From assembly GCF_901538355.1 (NCBI RefSeq), contig NZ_LR593887.1, forward strand, positions 5,618,920 to 5,682,919: DNA of 64,000 bases. Direction: 5' to 3'. This stretch comes from Tuwongella immobilis. GTDB lineage: Bacteria; Planctomycetota; Planctomycetia; Gemmatales; Gemmataceae. A program made the translations under genes and the position numbers. The notes under the pieces were generated by a model, which was given only the letters and a program-made list of their open reading frames with translations, made no database searches and was not told the DNA's origin. Positions 55,242 through 63,984 of this stretch are shown here, piece after piece; position 1 is the first letter of the stretch; each line of letters opens with the position of its first letter.

Positions 55242-56153
55242 TTATTGGACGGTTTCAGGGGGCAAACTCGCTTCGGGTTCCGGCCAGGGGAGCGTCGTGG
55301 TCGCAACCCGTTGCAGCCGCCCGGATTGGAGCAATGTCAGGAAGATGGGCAAATTGGGGATTTCCGACAGCTTCACAGGACGGCCCAACAAGCATTGATC
55401 ATCGTCAAACAATGCGAGCCGATCAAATTCGATGCGAAGCGATTCCCAAGGACGCAGCGCCGTCCCATCCAGATCGATACGGCCCGAGACGGAATATCCG
55501 AGCGGCCCAAACGCAACTCGTGATTCCTCCAAGAGTTGCATGGTGATGATCGACCATAAATGCAGACTGATTCGCGTTTGCAAGGTGCGAGCGATTTCCT
55601 CGAAATCCAACATTGCCGAGGGAATGCGAACCGTTTGACCCATGTTGGTGGTGAACTCGATGCGGTTTCGCCAAAACGCAATCATCGGCTGGCAAATGGG
55701 GACTGCAATCCCCTCCGTGGGGGCAATCAGTGTATTGGGCCACACGAGCGTATCCCGTGTGGAGATCACGACTTGCGAAAAATCACACCAGGGAATCGCC
55801 ACACTCGCGGAATCTGCGGATCCGACCACCAGTCGATCCGGGTACACCACCAAGGTCGGGAATCGCCCAAACATCTGGATGCCGATCGCGCGGATCGACC
55901 GCAGCGCGGGAATCAGCGTTGCCAACCAAAACAGCAGTCCCAACATCCCCAAAACAGAATCTTCCAACCAACCAAACAGCAACAGGATCATGACATTGGT
56001 GGCGAGGATCGCCATCGGGATCAGACTCAGCAACACCCGTGCCCGCGTACTATGGTAAACCGCAATCTCCCAATCATCTCCGTGGTTTTCCACAGCATGT
56101 CGCACCGAAGAGGGCGCAACGATCGACGCGTCCCAATCATCTGATTGACGCAT
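55242..56153 (-). CDS. Membrane protein, unknown function
   Basis: 303 residues. Two transmembrane segments lie at about residues 40-63 and 66-87. The following 200 residues are soluble and strand-rich, with SIRAIGIQMF, PTLVVYPDRLVVGSADS and VAIPWCDFSQVVIS, a pattern loosely reminiscent of a bacterial PH-like domain, but I cannot assign it firmly. The ATG at 56153 has GGTGAG upstream; a GTG 12 bases earlier is possible. It lies 140 bases upstream of ffh on the same strand and divergent from the dehydrogenase fusion. Confidence 0.7.
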   Translation of the reverse strand: MRQSDDWDASIVAPSSVRHAVENHGDDWEIAVYHSTRARVLLSLIPMAILATNVMILLLFGWLEDSVLGMLGLLFWLATLIPALRSIRAIGIQMFGRFPTLVVYPDRLVVGSADSASVAIPWCDFSQVVISTRDTLVWPNTLIAPTEGIAVPICQPMIAFWRNRIEFTTNMGQTVRIPSAMLDFEEIARTLQTRISLHLWSIITMQLLEESRVAFGPLGYSVSGRIDLDGTALRPWESLRIEFDRLALFDDDQCLLGRPVKLSEIPNLPIFLTLLQSGRLQRVATTTLPWPEPEASLPPETVQ

Positions 56154-56351
56154 GGCGAATCTCACCGAGACAGATATGGAAAACGATTTCTCATCTAAGT
56201 TACCCGCAAGCAGGAGGAAATGCGAATGAATTGTTCGAATTTAACGATTCAAGCGATCCCACGAAATATCCGATGAATGACCCGTTGTTGACGCTCAATG
56301 ATTCTGGTAGACCGTGTTTCGCCCAGAGCCGCTCTTTTCAGGAAGGAATCC

Positions 56352-58472
56352 ATGACAACCATCCGACCGTCTGTACTTTCACTCGAAGATCGAAGCGTGC
56401 CGACCACCTTGCCGACCGGGTTTAGCGAATCGGTTTTGGCCGAAGGGCTGAGCCGTCCCAGCGCCATGGCGGTGGCCCCAGACGGGCGAATCTTCATCAC
56501 CGAACAGGGCGGCACGGTTCGGATTGTCGATGATGGCGAATTGGTTGCCACGCCTCTTCTGACGGTGAATGTCGATCCGTCGGTGAACACGAAATTCAGC
56601 CACAGCGGATTGATCGGCATTGCCATCGACCCGGATTTCCGCACCAACGGGCACATCTACATCAACTACACCGCTCCTGGCGAAAATGGCGATCAGCCCT
56701 TCAACCGGATCAGTCGATATACCGTCAACGCCGACAACATGACGGTTGGTGGCGAGACCGTGCTGGTCGAACTCGATCCGCTCGATGATCCCACCAGCGA
56801 GCAAGGCGGGACGATGGTCTTTGGCCGCGATGGCAAGCTATACGTTGGTGTGGGCTATCTGGATAACTTGGACAATCCGCAGTCGCTGAACAACCGCTTC
56901 GGCAAGATTCTGCGATACAACAAAGATGGTTCGATTCCCGACGATAATCCGACGACGTTTGCGGGCATCGACGGCACAACGACCGGTGACAATCGCGCGA
57001 TTTGGGCGGTTGGCTTCCGGCAGCCGTACTCGATGTCCATCTCGGCGAGTGGGGATCTGCTCGTTGCCGACGTTGGGGAAAACTCGTTTGAAGAACTCAA
57101 TCTGGGCAAAGCCGGTGCCAACTATGGTTGGGGCGTGACCGAAGGCCCGTTTGACCCGCTGGAATATCCGAATTTCACGGCCCCGATCGTGGCGTATCCG
57201 CATGGTGATGGCCTGGAAGCGGGCAACGCGGTGACGGGTGCATCGGTCTATCAGCCGTTTGCGAATGCCTCGGGACAATTCCCCGGCGAATTCGTTGGCG
57301 ATTATTTCTACATGGATTTCGAGAATGGTTGGATCAACCATTTCGATCCCAGCACAAGCGAATCGGCGAATTTCGCCAGCGAACTCACTGGCGTGCTGCC
57401 CACGGCGCTGACCACCACCCCCGATGGCGATTTGCTCTATCTGTCGTTCGGATTCGGACCGGCAGCGGGTAAGTTGTACTCGATCGGGTATGATGAGGTC
57501 TCCCCGGCCCAGGTCATCGTCGGAGCGGCGGGCGGACCGTTGGTGCAAATCGGCGATGCGGCCCAGGCGAAGGTCGTCTCGGAATTCCTGGCGTTTCAAC
57601 CGGGATTCACCGGCGGCGTGCATGTGGCCATGGGCGATGTCACCGGCGATCGCGTGGACGATTTCGTCTACTCCGTCGCGTCCGGTGGTGCGCCCCGGGT
57701 GCAAGTCGTGGATGGTGCCAGCAAGGCCGTCGTGTACGACTTCTTTGCCTTTGAAACCAGCTTTACCGGTGGCGTGTTCGTCTCGGTGGGCGATCTCGAC
57801 CGCGATGGCTTTGCCGACCTGGTGATGACCGCCGGCAATGGTGGCGGGCCGCGTGTCCGGATCATGTCCGGGCAGTCTGGCAAAGTCATCAGCGACTTTT
57901 TGGGCATCGCCGATCCGAACTTCCGGGGCGGGGCCACTTCGGCGATTGGCGACGGCAATGGCGATGGCTTCCTCGATCTGGCCATTGGCGCAGGCATCGG
58001 CGGCGGTCCTCGCGTGGCCGTCTACAACGGCGCACTCGGATTCCCCTGGAACACCACGCCCAGCTCGCCGTTTTTGGATTTCTTCGTCTTTGACCCCAGC
58101 TTCACGGGTGGCGTGTCGCTGGCGTCCGCAGATACCACCGGCGATGGCATGGCGGAGTTGATCGTTGGCGCGGGACCGGGCGGCGGGCCAGTCGTCAGCG
58201 TGTTCAACGGCGCACTCCTATCCAAGGGATTGCCTGCCAACCAAGCGCGAATCGTGAGTTTCTTGACCGGCGATGTCAACAATCGCGGCGGTGTGAATGT
58301 GGCGGCCCGCGATCTGACCGGCGACCAAATCGCCGAGTTGCTGATTGGCTCTGGGGCCAGCACCACGCCGACATATCAGATTCGCAATGTCTCCGAATCG
58401 GGAGAAGTGACGACTCTGGTGACGCAAGACGCGACCGATCCCGCATTCCTGGACGGGGTGTTCGTCGGCTAA
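56352..58472 (+). CDS. Surface glucose/sorbosone dehydrogenase fused to FG-GAP-like repeats
   Basis: 706 residues. The start TTIRPSVLSLEDRSVPTTLP is the planctomycete LEDR N-terminal motif found on many exported proteins without a classical signal peptide. Residues about 20-385 form a glucose/sorbosone dehydrogenase-type beta-propeller: RPSAMAVAPDGRIFITE, HSGLIGIAIDPDF, GKILRYNKDG, AVGFRQPYSMS and ANYGWGVTEG. The remaining 320 residues hold about six FG-GAP/integrin-like repeats with Asp-rich calcium loops (GDVTGDRVDDF, GDLDRDGFADL, GDGNGDGFLDL). It probably oxidises sugars with PQQ outside the cytoplasm. AGGAAGGA precedes the ATG. Confidence 0.87.
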   Translation: MTTIRPSVLSLEDRSVPTTLPTGFSESVLAEGLSRPSAMAVAPDGRIFITEQGGTVRIVDDGELVATPLLTVNVDPSVNTKFSHSGLIGIAIDPDFRTNGHIYINYTAPGENGDQPFNRISRYTVNADNMTVGGETVLVELDPLDDPTSEQGGTMVFGRDGKLYVGVGYLDNLDNPQSLNNRFGKILRYNKDGSIPDDNPTTFAGIDGTTTGDNRAIWAVGFRQPYSMSISASGDLLVADVGENSFEELNLGKAGANYGWGVTEGPFDPLEYPNFTAPIVAYPHGDGLEAGNAVTGASVYQPFANASGQFPGEFVGDYFYMDFENGWINHFDPSTSESANFASELTGVLPTALTTTPDGDLLYLSFGFGPAAGKLYSIGYDEVSPAQVIVGAAGGPLVQIGDAAQAKVVSEFLAFQPGFTGGVHVAMGDVTGDRVDDFVYSVASGGAPRVQVVDGASKAVVYDFFAFETSFTGGVFVSVGDLDRDGFADLVMTAGNGGGPRVRIMSGQSGKVISDFLGIADPNFRGGATSAIGDGNGDGFLDLAIGAGIGGGPRVAVYNGALGFPWNTTPSSPFLDFFVFDPSFTGGVSLASADTTGDGMAELIVGAGPGGGPVVSVFNGALLSKGLPANQARIVSFLTGDVNNRGGVNVAARDLTGDQIAELLIGSGASTTPTYQIRNVSESGEVTTLVTQDATDPAFLDGVFVG

Positions 58473-58509
58473 TCCCGCGAAATCTCGACTGTCGAAATGC
58501 TCGACTTCC

Positions 58510-58555
58510 CAGGCGAATCCGAATCGGTCCCAGTTGTGGCCAGCGGGTTCGCCTG
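58510..58555 (+). terminator. Inverted repeat after the dehydrogenase fusion
   Basis: CAGGCGAA (58510-58517) and TTCGCCTG (58548-58555) with a 30-base loop, 38 bases after the stop and before the esterase gene, followed by a short T-rich stretch. A weak terminator candidate only. Confidence 0.35.
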
Positions 58556-58684
58556 ATTTCGTTTCCCATTCGTTCGGTTCTGCGCGTGGGTACTATCGTC
58601 TGCGAGGGCAATCGGTTAGGATCATCTCCCAGTGGATTGACACACATTCGTTGTCGCTGTCGGACTCGGATTCTGGGAGGAATC

Positions 58685-59794
58685 ATGTCGAGACTCTCCA
58701 TGTTGATGTTGGCCACGATGCTGATGCTGGGGCAATCGGTGCAGGCCCAACCGCCGGTGCGGAATTATGATGCCGCGGGCGCACCGCCGTTTCAGGTGCT
58801 GGAAGAAGGGAAGAATCCGCCGCTGGATGCCTACGATAACTTTGTGATTGGGCCAAAGTATGTGCCCGCGGTGGAACGCAAAGCAGTGGATGGGGTGCCG
58901 CAGGGCAAGGTGATGCAGTTTGTCATCGACTCCAAGGAAACCCGGCTGATGAATCCGGGCATCGCCCGCAAGCAGTTCGGCAAAGTCGATCCGAACAATC
59001 CCAAGACGCTCATCGTCGAGACCTTCCCCATCGATTACAAACGGGCCATTACGGTCTACATCCCGGCGAATTACCAAGCGGGCACCGAGGCTCCGTTTAT
59101 GGTGGTGCATGACGGGCCGGGGCCGAATGCCAATCCCAAGTCGAACTTGCAGACCATCTTGGATAATCTGATTGCGCAGAAGCGCATTCCGCCGATTGTG
59201 GTGATTCACATCGCCAACGGTGGCGGCGATGCCCAGGGGCATCAGCGCGGCAAAGAATACGACAATATGTCGTCCATGTTCGCCGATTACATCGAAGAAG
59301 AAGTGCTGCCCCGTGTCCAGAAGCAATGCGGGGTCAAACTGACGAAGGATCCCGATGGCCGCGCAGCAATGGGCAACAGCTCCGGCGGTTCCGCCGCGTT
59401 GATTATGGCGTGGTTCCGCAACGATTTGTATCGCCGCGTGCTGACCACTTCCGGCACGTTCGTCAATCAGGCGTGGCCGTTCGATCCGAAATTCCCCGAT
59501 GGCGCATGGGGATTCCACGAATCGCTGATCCCGAACCAGCCGAAGAAGCCCATTCGCATCTTCATCTCGGTCGGCGATCGCGATTTGCTCAATCCCAATG
59601 TGATGCGCGATAACATGCACGATTGGGTCGAAGCCAATCATCGCATGGCGAAGGTGCTCAAGGCCAAGGGGTACGAATATCAGTATCTCTTCTGTCGGAA
59701 CGCGGGTCACAGTATCGGCAATGCCCAGCAGCAATTCCTGCCCCACGCCATTGAGTGGGTCTGGAAAGGCTACGGGAAAACGCCGATCAAGTAA
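58685..59794 (+). CDS. Secreted esterase, enterochelin-esterase-like alpha/beta hydrolase
   Basis: 369 residues with a signal peptide (about 1-21, cleavage near VQAQ). The alpha/beta-hydrolase core has an oxyanion-side FMVVHDGPGPN, the nucleophile Ser about residue 232 in MGNSSGGSAAL, an Asp in SVGDRDLLNP and a His in NAGHSIGNAQQ, so a full triad is likely. This is the esterase D/Fes group; planctomycete members are exported and their substrates are unknown. The ATG at 58685 follows GGGAGGAATC. It lies 212 bases after the dehydrogenase fusion. Confidence 0.88.
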   Translation: MSRLSMLMLATMLMLGQSVQAQPPVRNYDAAGAPPFQVLEEGKNPPLDAYDNFVIGPKYVPAVERKAVDGVPQGKVMQFVIDSKETRLMNPGIARKQFGKVDPNNPKTLIVETFPIDYKRAITVYIPANYQAGTEAPFMVVHDGPGPNANPKSNLQTILDNLIAQKRIPPIVVIHIANGGGDAQGHQRGKEYDNMSSMFADYIEEEVLPRVQKQCGVKLTKDPDGRAAMGNSSGGSAALIMAWFRNDLYRRVLTTSGTFVNQAWPFDPKFPDGAWGFHESLIPNQPKKPIRIFISVGDRDLLNPNVMRDNMHDWVEANHRMAKVLKAKGYEYQYLFCRNAGHSIGNAQQQFLPHAIEWVWKGYGKTPIK

Positions 59795-59918
59795 GCCCGA
59801 CAGATCCGCGTGGTGACGTGGATCGATCCGAGAAGCCGTGCGGATGAGTCATCGCCAGCTTGCGTGCTGCGATTTCGCCACTCCGCACGGTGGTCGCCGT
59901 CGATTGCGGCGAATTCCA

Positions 59919-60101
59919 TCATCCCCATCGGAACAGCAGAATCGCCAACGCCAGCAGCAGAAATTGCAGCCCCAGCCCGATGGCGACCAGATGCTGTGTC
60001 CCCTGGGTGAGTCGATGCGGGCGATGCCGAAGCCAATTGATGACCATCGGGACCACCACAAACGCTGCCAGCCAGCAAATGACCGCAAATCCCATGACCA
60101 T
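59919..60101 (-). CDS. Small two-segment membrane protein
   Basis: 60 residues with two hydrophobic segments (about 3-22 and 39-57) separated by an Arg/His-rich loop. No family recognised. It starts 6 bases after the preceding zinc-ribbon gene, so it is co-transcribed with it. GGGG lies about 11 bases before the ATG. Its small size keeps confidence moderate, but the codon use and spacing argue for a real gene. Confidence 0.6.
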   Translation of the reverse strand: MVMGFAVICWLAAFVVVPMVINWLRHRPHRLTQGTQHLVAIGLGLQFLLLALAILLFRWG

Positions 60102-60107
60102 TCGGCG

Positions 60108-60422
60108 TTACCCCAACGGGCCGCAGGTGGGACAAATCGCCGGGCCGATGGTGCCCGTCGCGGGAAGTCGCACCCGTTCGCCGCAATCCGCACAGGAGCC
60201 AGTTTGATGAGGACTGGGTGGGAGAAAATCGACCGGCAACTCCCCGGCAAGCTGCAAAATCTGCCGTGCGCCGCGCAATCGACGATGCTTCAGCCGCACG
60301 AAATCGACCAGCGGAAACGATCGTTCCACCAATTCCCCATGCTCCGCCCACCACTGCGACCAGGGGGGCACACTCGCGGGGTCCGCAATCGCTTTGCGAA
60401 AATACTCCAGGCATTCGTTCAT
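60108..60422 (-). CDS. Small protein with C-terminal zinc-ribbon-like cysteines
   Basis: 104 residues. The N-terminal part is helical (NECLEYFRKAIADPASVP). The C-terminal part has four cysteines in two Cys-x-x-Cys pairs, CADC and CPTC, spaced 20 residues apart, as in zinc ribbons. A Trp-rich WSQWWAEHGELVERSF segment lies between. No catalytic domain. GAGG is seven bases before the ATG at 60422. It may bind nucleic acid or a partner protein; function unknown. Same strand as the SUKH-like gene, 92 bases upstream. Confidence 0.72.
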   Translation of the reverse strand: MNECLEYFRKAIADPASVPPWSQWWAEHGELVERSFPLVDFVRLKHRRLRGARQILQLAGELPVDFLPPSPHQTGSCADCGERVRLPATGTIGPAICPTCGPLG

Positions 60423-60514
60423 TCGCACACCTCAGCCACCGCTCACCTGCCATGCGTTTTCGTCCAAGATAGGCAACCACCGGAATTTGCCCACCCGAAA
60501 ACCACCGTCGCCGA

Positions 60515-61006
60515 TTAGCGCATCCACCAAACGGCCCACCACGCCAGCAATGGCACCCCAATGGAACCGATGAGAATCTGCCAGGCGAGTGCCCAGCGCA
60601 CCTCACCGGAATCCGCTGCGGGTGGCGTAACCGACGCATGTTCGGAAAATTGCTGCCACTCGTGGACAAATTCCGCGAAGCTCGACCACTCGCAGGTCAG
60701 CTCGTGGGTTTCGTGATCGAGCATCCAGATCGGCAATTGCGGCTCGGCGGTTTCCATCAGATACAAATCCCCTGCGGGACTCTCGCCAATTGCCAAGAAA
60801 CTCGTTCGCCACCCGGCACCGGAATAATCCCCATCCGCCAACGGGGCAAGCGTCGCACTTCGCACCCGCATCGGATCGGAATAGAACCAATAGACCGCAT
60901 CATTTCCCACCGGGCGAAACGGCGAATCCTCGGCAACGCGCCGATATTCTTCCGGCAACGTCCGCCCCAATTCCGCCTCCAGAATCGCGAGTTGTTCTCG
61001 GGTCAT
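60515..61006 (-). CDS. SMI1/KNR4 (SUKH)-like protein with C-terminal membrane segment
   Basis: 163 residues. ILEAELGRTLPEEYRRV is the standard start of SMI1/KNR4 (SUKH) domains, and a FLAIGESPAGDLYLME core and a late FAEFVHEW helix follow, so the domain is probably complete. A hydrophobic helix (about residues 143-160) ends the protein, which is unusual for the family. SUKH proteins are often immunity proteins against toxins, but no toxin gene is visible here. GGAG lies eight bases before the ATG at 61006; a GTG nine bases upstream is possible. Confidence 0.75.
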   Translation of the reverse strand: MTREQLAILEAELGRTLPEEYRRVAEDSPFRPVGNDAVYWFYSDPMRVRSATLAPLADGDYSGAGWRTSFLAIGESPAGDLYLMETAEPQLPIWMLDHETHELTCEWSSFAEFVHEWQQFSEHASVTPPAADSGEVRWALAWQILIGSIGVPLLAWWAVWWMR

Positions 61007-61030
61007 TGTCTTCACTCCGGCATCGGATCA

Positions 61031-62053
61031 TCATTCCGCAACGGAAATCGCGGGCGTTGCGATTTCGTCGATTGCCGTGGGATCTTCCGGCAAGGTCAGC
61101 AGCCGCCACAGATAGAAGCCGTAAATGGCCATGAGCAGCAGCCCTTCCCAGCGATGAATTCGCATTCCGGTGACCATCATCGGGAACAACACCAGCGTGA
61201 TTCCCAGCATCCACCAGCAATCGCTGGCCAGAATGGGTGGCGCCACCGGCAACGGGGCCACCAGCGCACTGAGCCCCAAAATGCCGAGAATGTTGAATAG
61301 ATTCGAGCCAATGACGTTGCCAATGGCGACATCGCTGCGGCCGCGCAGGGTGGACACCAGCGAGGCGACCACTTCCGGCAATCCCGTCCCCGCCGAGACA
61401 ATCGTCAGGCCAATCAGCCGCTCCGACCAGCCCAGATACCGCGCAATTTCCACTGCCCCCGTGACTGTTGCATGGGCACCGCCGCCCAGCAATGCCACAC
61501 CAGCGGCCACCAGCGATAAGCAGACCCACGCTCGGGGTGGTGCCGATTCGGGGGCGATCTCTGCGACTTCGGCGCGGAATTCGCTGGCTTCGGTGCCAGT
61601 GACTTGCTGCCGAACCAATCGCACCAGATACGCCGTGAACCCAACGTAAATTCCGAGAAACAACACGGCATCCAACCGCTGCACAGATCCATCTTGCATC
61701 AGCACAATCGCCAACAGCGTGACCAGCGCCAGCACGGGATATTCCAGTTTCACGGTGTTCCCGGTGATTGGCATGGGGCGAATGAGTGCACAAAGCCCCA
61801 AGATCGCCGCGATGTTGAAGATGTTGGAGCCAACGACATTCGCCACCGCGATATCGGTTTTGCCCTGATAGGCCGCAATGCCGCTCACCGCCAGTTCGGG
61901 CACCGATGTCCCGGCAGCGACGACCGTGAGGCCGATTACCGCGGGGGTCAATCGGCAAAGCGTCGCCAGCCCCACCGCGCCACGCAGCAACGTCTCGCCG
62001 CCCAGCACCAATAACGCAATCCCCAACACAATTAGCCCGATCGCAACAATCAT
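61031..62053 (-). CDS. Calcium/sodium exchanger, YrbG family
   Basis: 340 residues in about ten transmembrane segments. The two inverted alpha repeats of the CaCA superfamily are present: GTSVPELAVS (about 48-57) and GTGLPEVVAS (about 222-231), each with the conserved acidic residue used for cation binding, plus matching NVVGSNIFNI and NVIGSNLFNI. It probably exports Ca2+ in exchange for Na+ or H+ at the inner membrane. GGAGGCCAAT precedes the ATG at 62053. It is followed by the SUKH-like gene 24 bases on. Confidence 0.93.
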   Translation of the reverse strand: MIVAIGLIVLGIALLVLGGETLLRGAVGLATLCRLTPAVIGLTVVAAGTSVPELAVSGIAAYQGKTDIAVANVVGSNIFNIAAILGLCALIRPMPITGNTVKLEYPVLALVTLLAIVLMQDGSVQRLDAVLFLGIYVGFTAYLVRLVRQQVTGTEASEFRAEVAEIAPESAPPRAWVCLSLVAAGVALLGGGAHATVTGAVEIARYLGWSERLIGLTIVSAGTGLPEVVASLVSTLRGRSDVAIGNVIGSNLFNILGILGLSALVAPLPVAPPILASDCWWMLGITLVLFPMMVTGMRIHRWEGLLLMAIYGFYLWRLLTLPEDPTAIDEIATPAISVAE

Positions 62054-62119
62054 ATTGGCCTCCGGAATCCCCGAATTTCGCCGAATCACCGGCAAATCGG
62101 TGATGATGCTGGGAATGGA

Positions 62120-62551
62120 TTACTGCGGTTCGATGACACCGTCGATGGGCAACTCATCCACAGCCACCGCGGGCCAGGGAATTGGCAGCGTGATTTTGCC
62201 CAACGGCGGATCGCAAAACAACATCGGCCGCCGTGCGAAGAAGAACGGTTCCGCCTGTGCCACCAACTGCCCATCATGCGTGCGGAGCAACACCGCCCGC
62301 AATTCCAGGTAATAGAATCCGTCGGGCCGTTCCACCTCAATGGGGAATTCGTATTCCGACTGCGATGATTCGCGGCTCAGATCCACCTGATGATGCACCG
62401 AGTGCGAATCGCGGGCAATCTCCGGCGGGGGATCGCCATCATACGGCACCGGATCATCCGGCGAATTTACCGGGAAAAAGCTCAAACTCACCATCAACCC
62501 CCGATGCGGCGGCACCCCCGTCAGCGCAATCGTTCCTTCCAACTTGCCCAT
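62120..62551 (-). CDS. Conserved-looking hypothetical protein, beta-rich
   Basis: 143 residues without signal peptide or membrane segment. The sequence looks like a beta-sandwich: a GTIALTGVP start, an acidic DDPVPYDGDPPP loop, then FYYLELRAVLLRT and an FFFARRP strand. I do not recognise the family. AGGAATCGATGAC lies before the ATG. It lies 66 bases upstream of the exchanger gene on the same strand. Confidence 0.65.
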   Translation of the reverse strand: MGKLEGTIALTGVPPHRGLMVSLSFFPVNSPDDPVPYDGDPPPEIARDSHSVHHQVDLSRESSQSEYEFPIEVERPDGFYYLELRAVLLRTHDGQLVAQAEPFFFARRPMLFCDPPLGKITLPIPWPAVAVDELPIDGVIEPQ

Positions 62552-62730
62552 GTCATCGATTCCTGAACTTGGCGTGAATGGAGCGATTCACGACCCACTT
62601 CCGATTGATTGGCAAACCGTTATTTTGCCGGGGAACACCGCAGGAAACCACCCGATTCCCGCAACCGGTGCCTGAAACCCCTTCGGATTCGCGGTCCCGA
62701 TGCAACGTCCCACGCGAAATTCGCCGGAAA

Positions 62731-63228
62731 TCAAGCCTCCGACACAGGTTCCGAATCGGACTCCATCGCGGGCGATTCGGGCCACACGTCGAAGTGAAAC
62801 ACCGATTCCGGCGGGCCGAATTTGCGATACAACGCCACCGCCGGGGCATCGACGCGATCCGCTTGCACATAGATGACGGAAATTCCAGAAGTCGCCGCGA
62901 TGTCCTGAAGCTGACGAATCATCGCCGTCGCCACCCCACGCCGCCGAAATGATTCCGCGACGGCAAGATCGTAGATGTAGCATTCCGAGCGTTCCTGCTC
63001 GAATTTCGGCAGCACATACGCGGCCAATCCGCCGGCCAACTCCGGCCCCACATACCCACCGATGGCCACAAAGTGCGATTGCGCCAGCAGTTGCCGCAAA
63101 TAGTCATCCGATGGGGGGTTGCCCAAATAGGTCTCCGGCTCCTCGAACGCGGCCGCAAACACGGCGAGCATGCGCCGCATCTCGGGGAGATCCTCACAAC
63201 CGAGTCGCCGTGTGGTGATTTCTGCCAT
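62731..63228 (-). CDS. GNAT acetyltransferase resembling aminoglycoside AAC(3)-I
   Basis: 165 residues. The acetyl-CoA-binding GNAT core is present: LAVAESFRRRGVATAMI (motif A). A run of elements matches the AAC(3)-I family as I remember it: GGLAAYVLPKFEQERSE, YIYDLAV, VIYVQADRVDAPAVALY and FHFDVWP. AAC(3)-I enzymes acetylate the 3-amino group of aminoglycosides. Here the gene is chromosomal, without a mobile element or integron nearby, so the substrate may be different. The ATG at 63228 follows GGGGCAAATC. Confidence 0.85.
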   Translation of the reverse strand: MAEITTRRLGCEDLPEMRRMLAVFAAAFEEPETYLGNPPSDDYLRQLLAQSHFVAIGGYVGPELAGGLAAYVLPKFEQERSECYIYDLAVAESFRRRGVATAMIRQLQDIAATSGISVIYVQADRVDAPAVALYRKFGPPESVFHFDVWPESPAMESDSEPVSEA

Positions 63229-63330
63229 GATTTGCCCCTGAAAATGGCCACATGCCGCACGAACAATCGGCGGCATGTGGGAGATGGTTCAATCGATCCG
63301 AATCGGGCCAACACGGGATCAATCAACGAA

Positions 63331-63984
63331 TCAATAATCGGTCGGAATCCGCGCCCCAGGCGGGAGTCGCAGTCGGGTGCCACCGGGAATACGCTCGGAT
63401 GGATTAAAATTCCGATTCAGTTCCCAAATGCGTCGCCACTCGGCCGTGGTGCCCAATGTCCGCCGCGCAATTTCCGACAGCGTTTCACCGCGATCGGGCA
63501 CCGTGTAATCGGGATAGAAACGATCGCTGGCACTCGGTTTCGGACGACCAATGCTGGCCAGATTCACGCTGCGAGTCGGATCGACCGCCGCGCCATTGGC
63601 CCCATTCGCGGGCGTGGTGGCATTGCCGGACGGCGCATTCCCCGGCGGCGCATTGCCCGCCAACATCCCCGCGCCCCCCACCGGCGGACGTTGCGGCACC
63701 AGCGACGGGTATTTCTTCTCCAGAATCCGAATCGGTGGAATTCGCACATACGTCCCCGGTTGCAGCGATACCGGATTGCCATCGCCCACGGGCATCTCTC
63801 GATTGTACGATTCCAGTGCCCGAGAATAGCCATCATCCAAATAATAGCGTTTGCTGATGGCCGCGTAGGAATCCGTCACCTGACAAGGGTGCAGATCTTC
63901 ATCGTAACTATCGACCCGCGAATCGGTTGCGGCATTCGCCCCTGCATTTGGCTTCGGCGGTGTGGGCGGTTTCGCCATCGGCAT
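63331..63984 (-). CDS. LysM-domain protein, N-terminus uncertain at window edge
   Basis: 217 residues if the ATG at 63984 is used; the frame stays open to the window end, so the true start may lie outside. A C-terminal LysM domain (about 160-212) has YTVPDRGETLSEIARRTLG, then WRRIWELNR and PGGTRLRLP. A second, weaker LysM-like segment lies near residues 36-85 (SYAAISKRYYLDDGYSRAL, VRIPP). Between them is a Gly/Ala/Asn/Pro-rich linker. LysM domains bind peptidoglycan or other GlcNAc polymers. GGGAG is 11 bases before the ATG. Confidence 0.75.
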   Translation of the reverse strand: MPMAKPPTPPKPNAGANAATDSRVDSYDEDLHPCQVTDSYAAISKRYYLDDGYSRALESYNREMPVGDGNPVSLQPGTYVRIPPIRILEKKYPSLVPQRPPVGGAGMLAGNAPPGNAPSGNATTPANGANGAAVDPTRSVNLASIGRPKPSASDRFYPDYTVPDRGETLSEIARRTLGTTAEWRRIWELNRNFNPSERIPGGTRLRLPPGARIPTDY

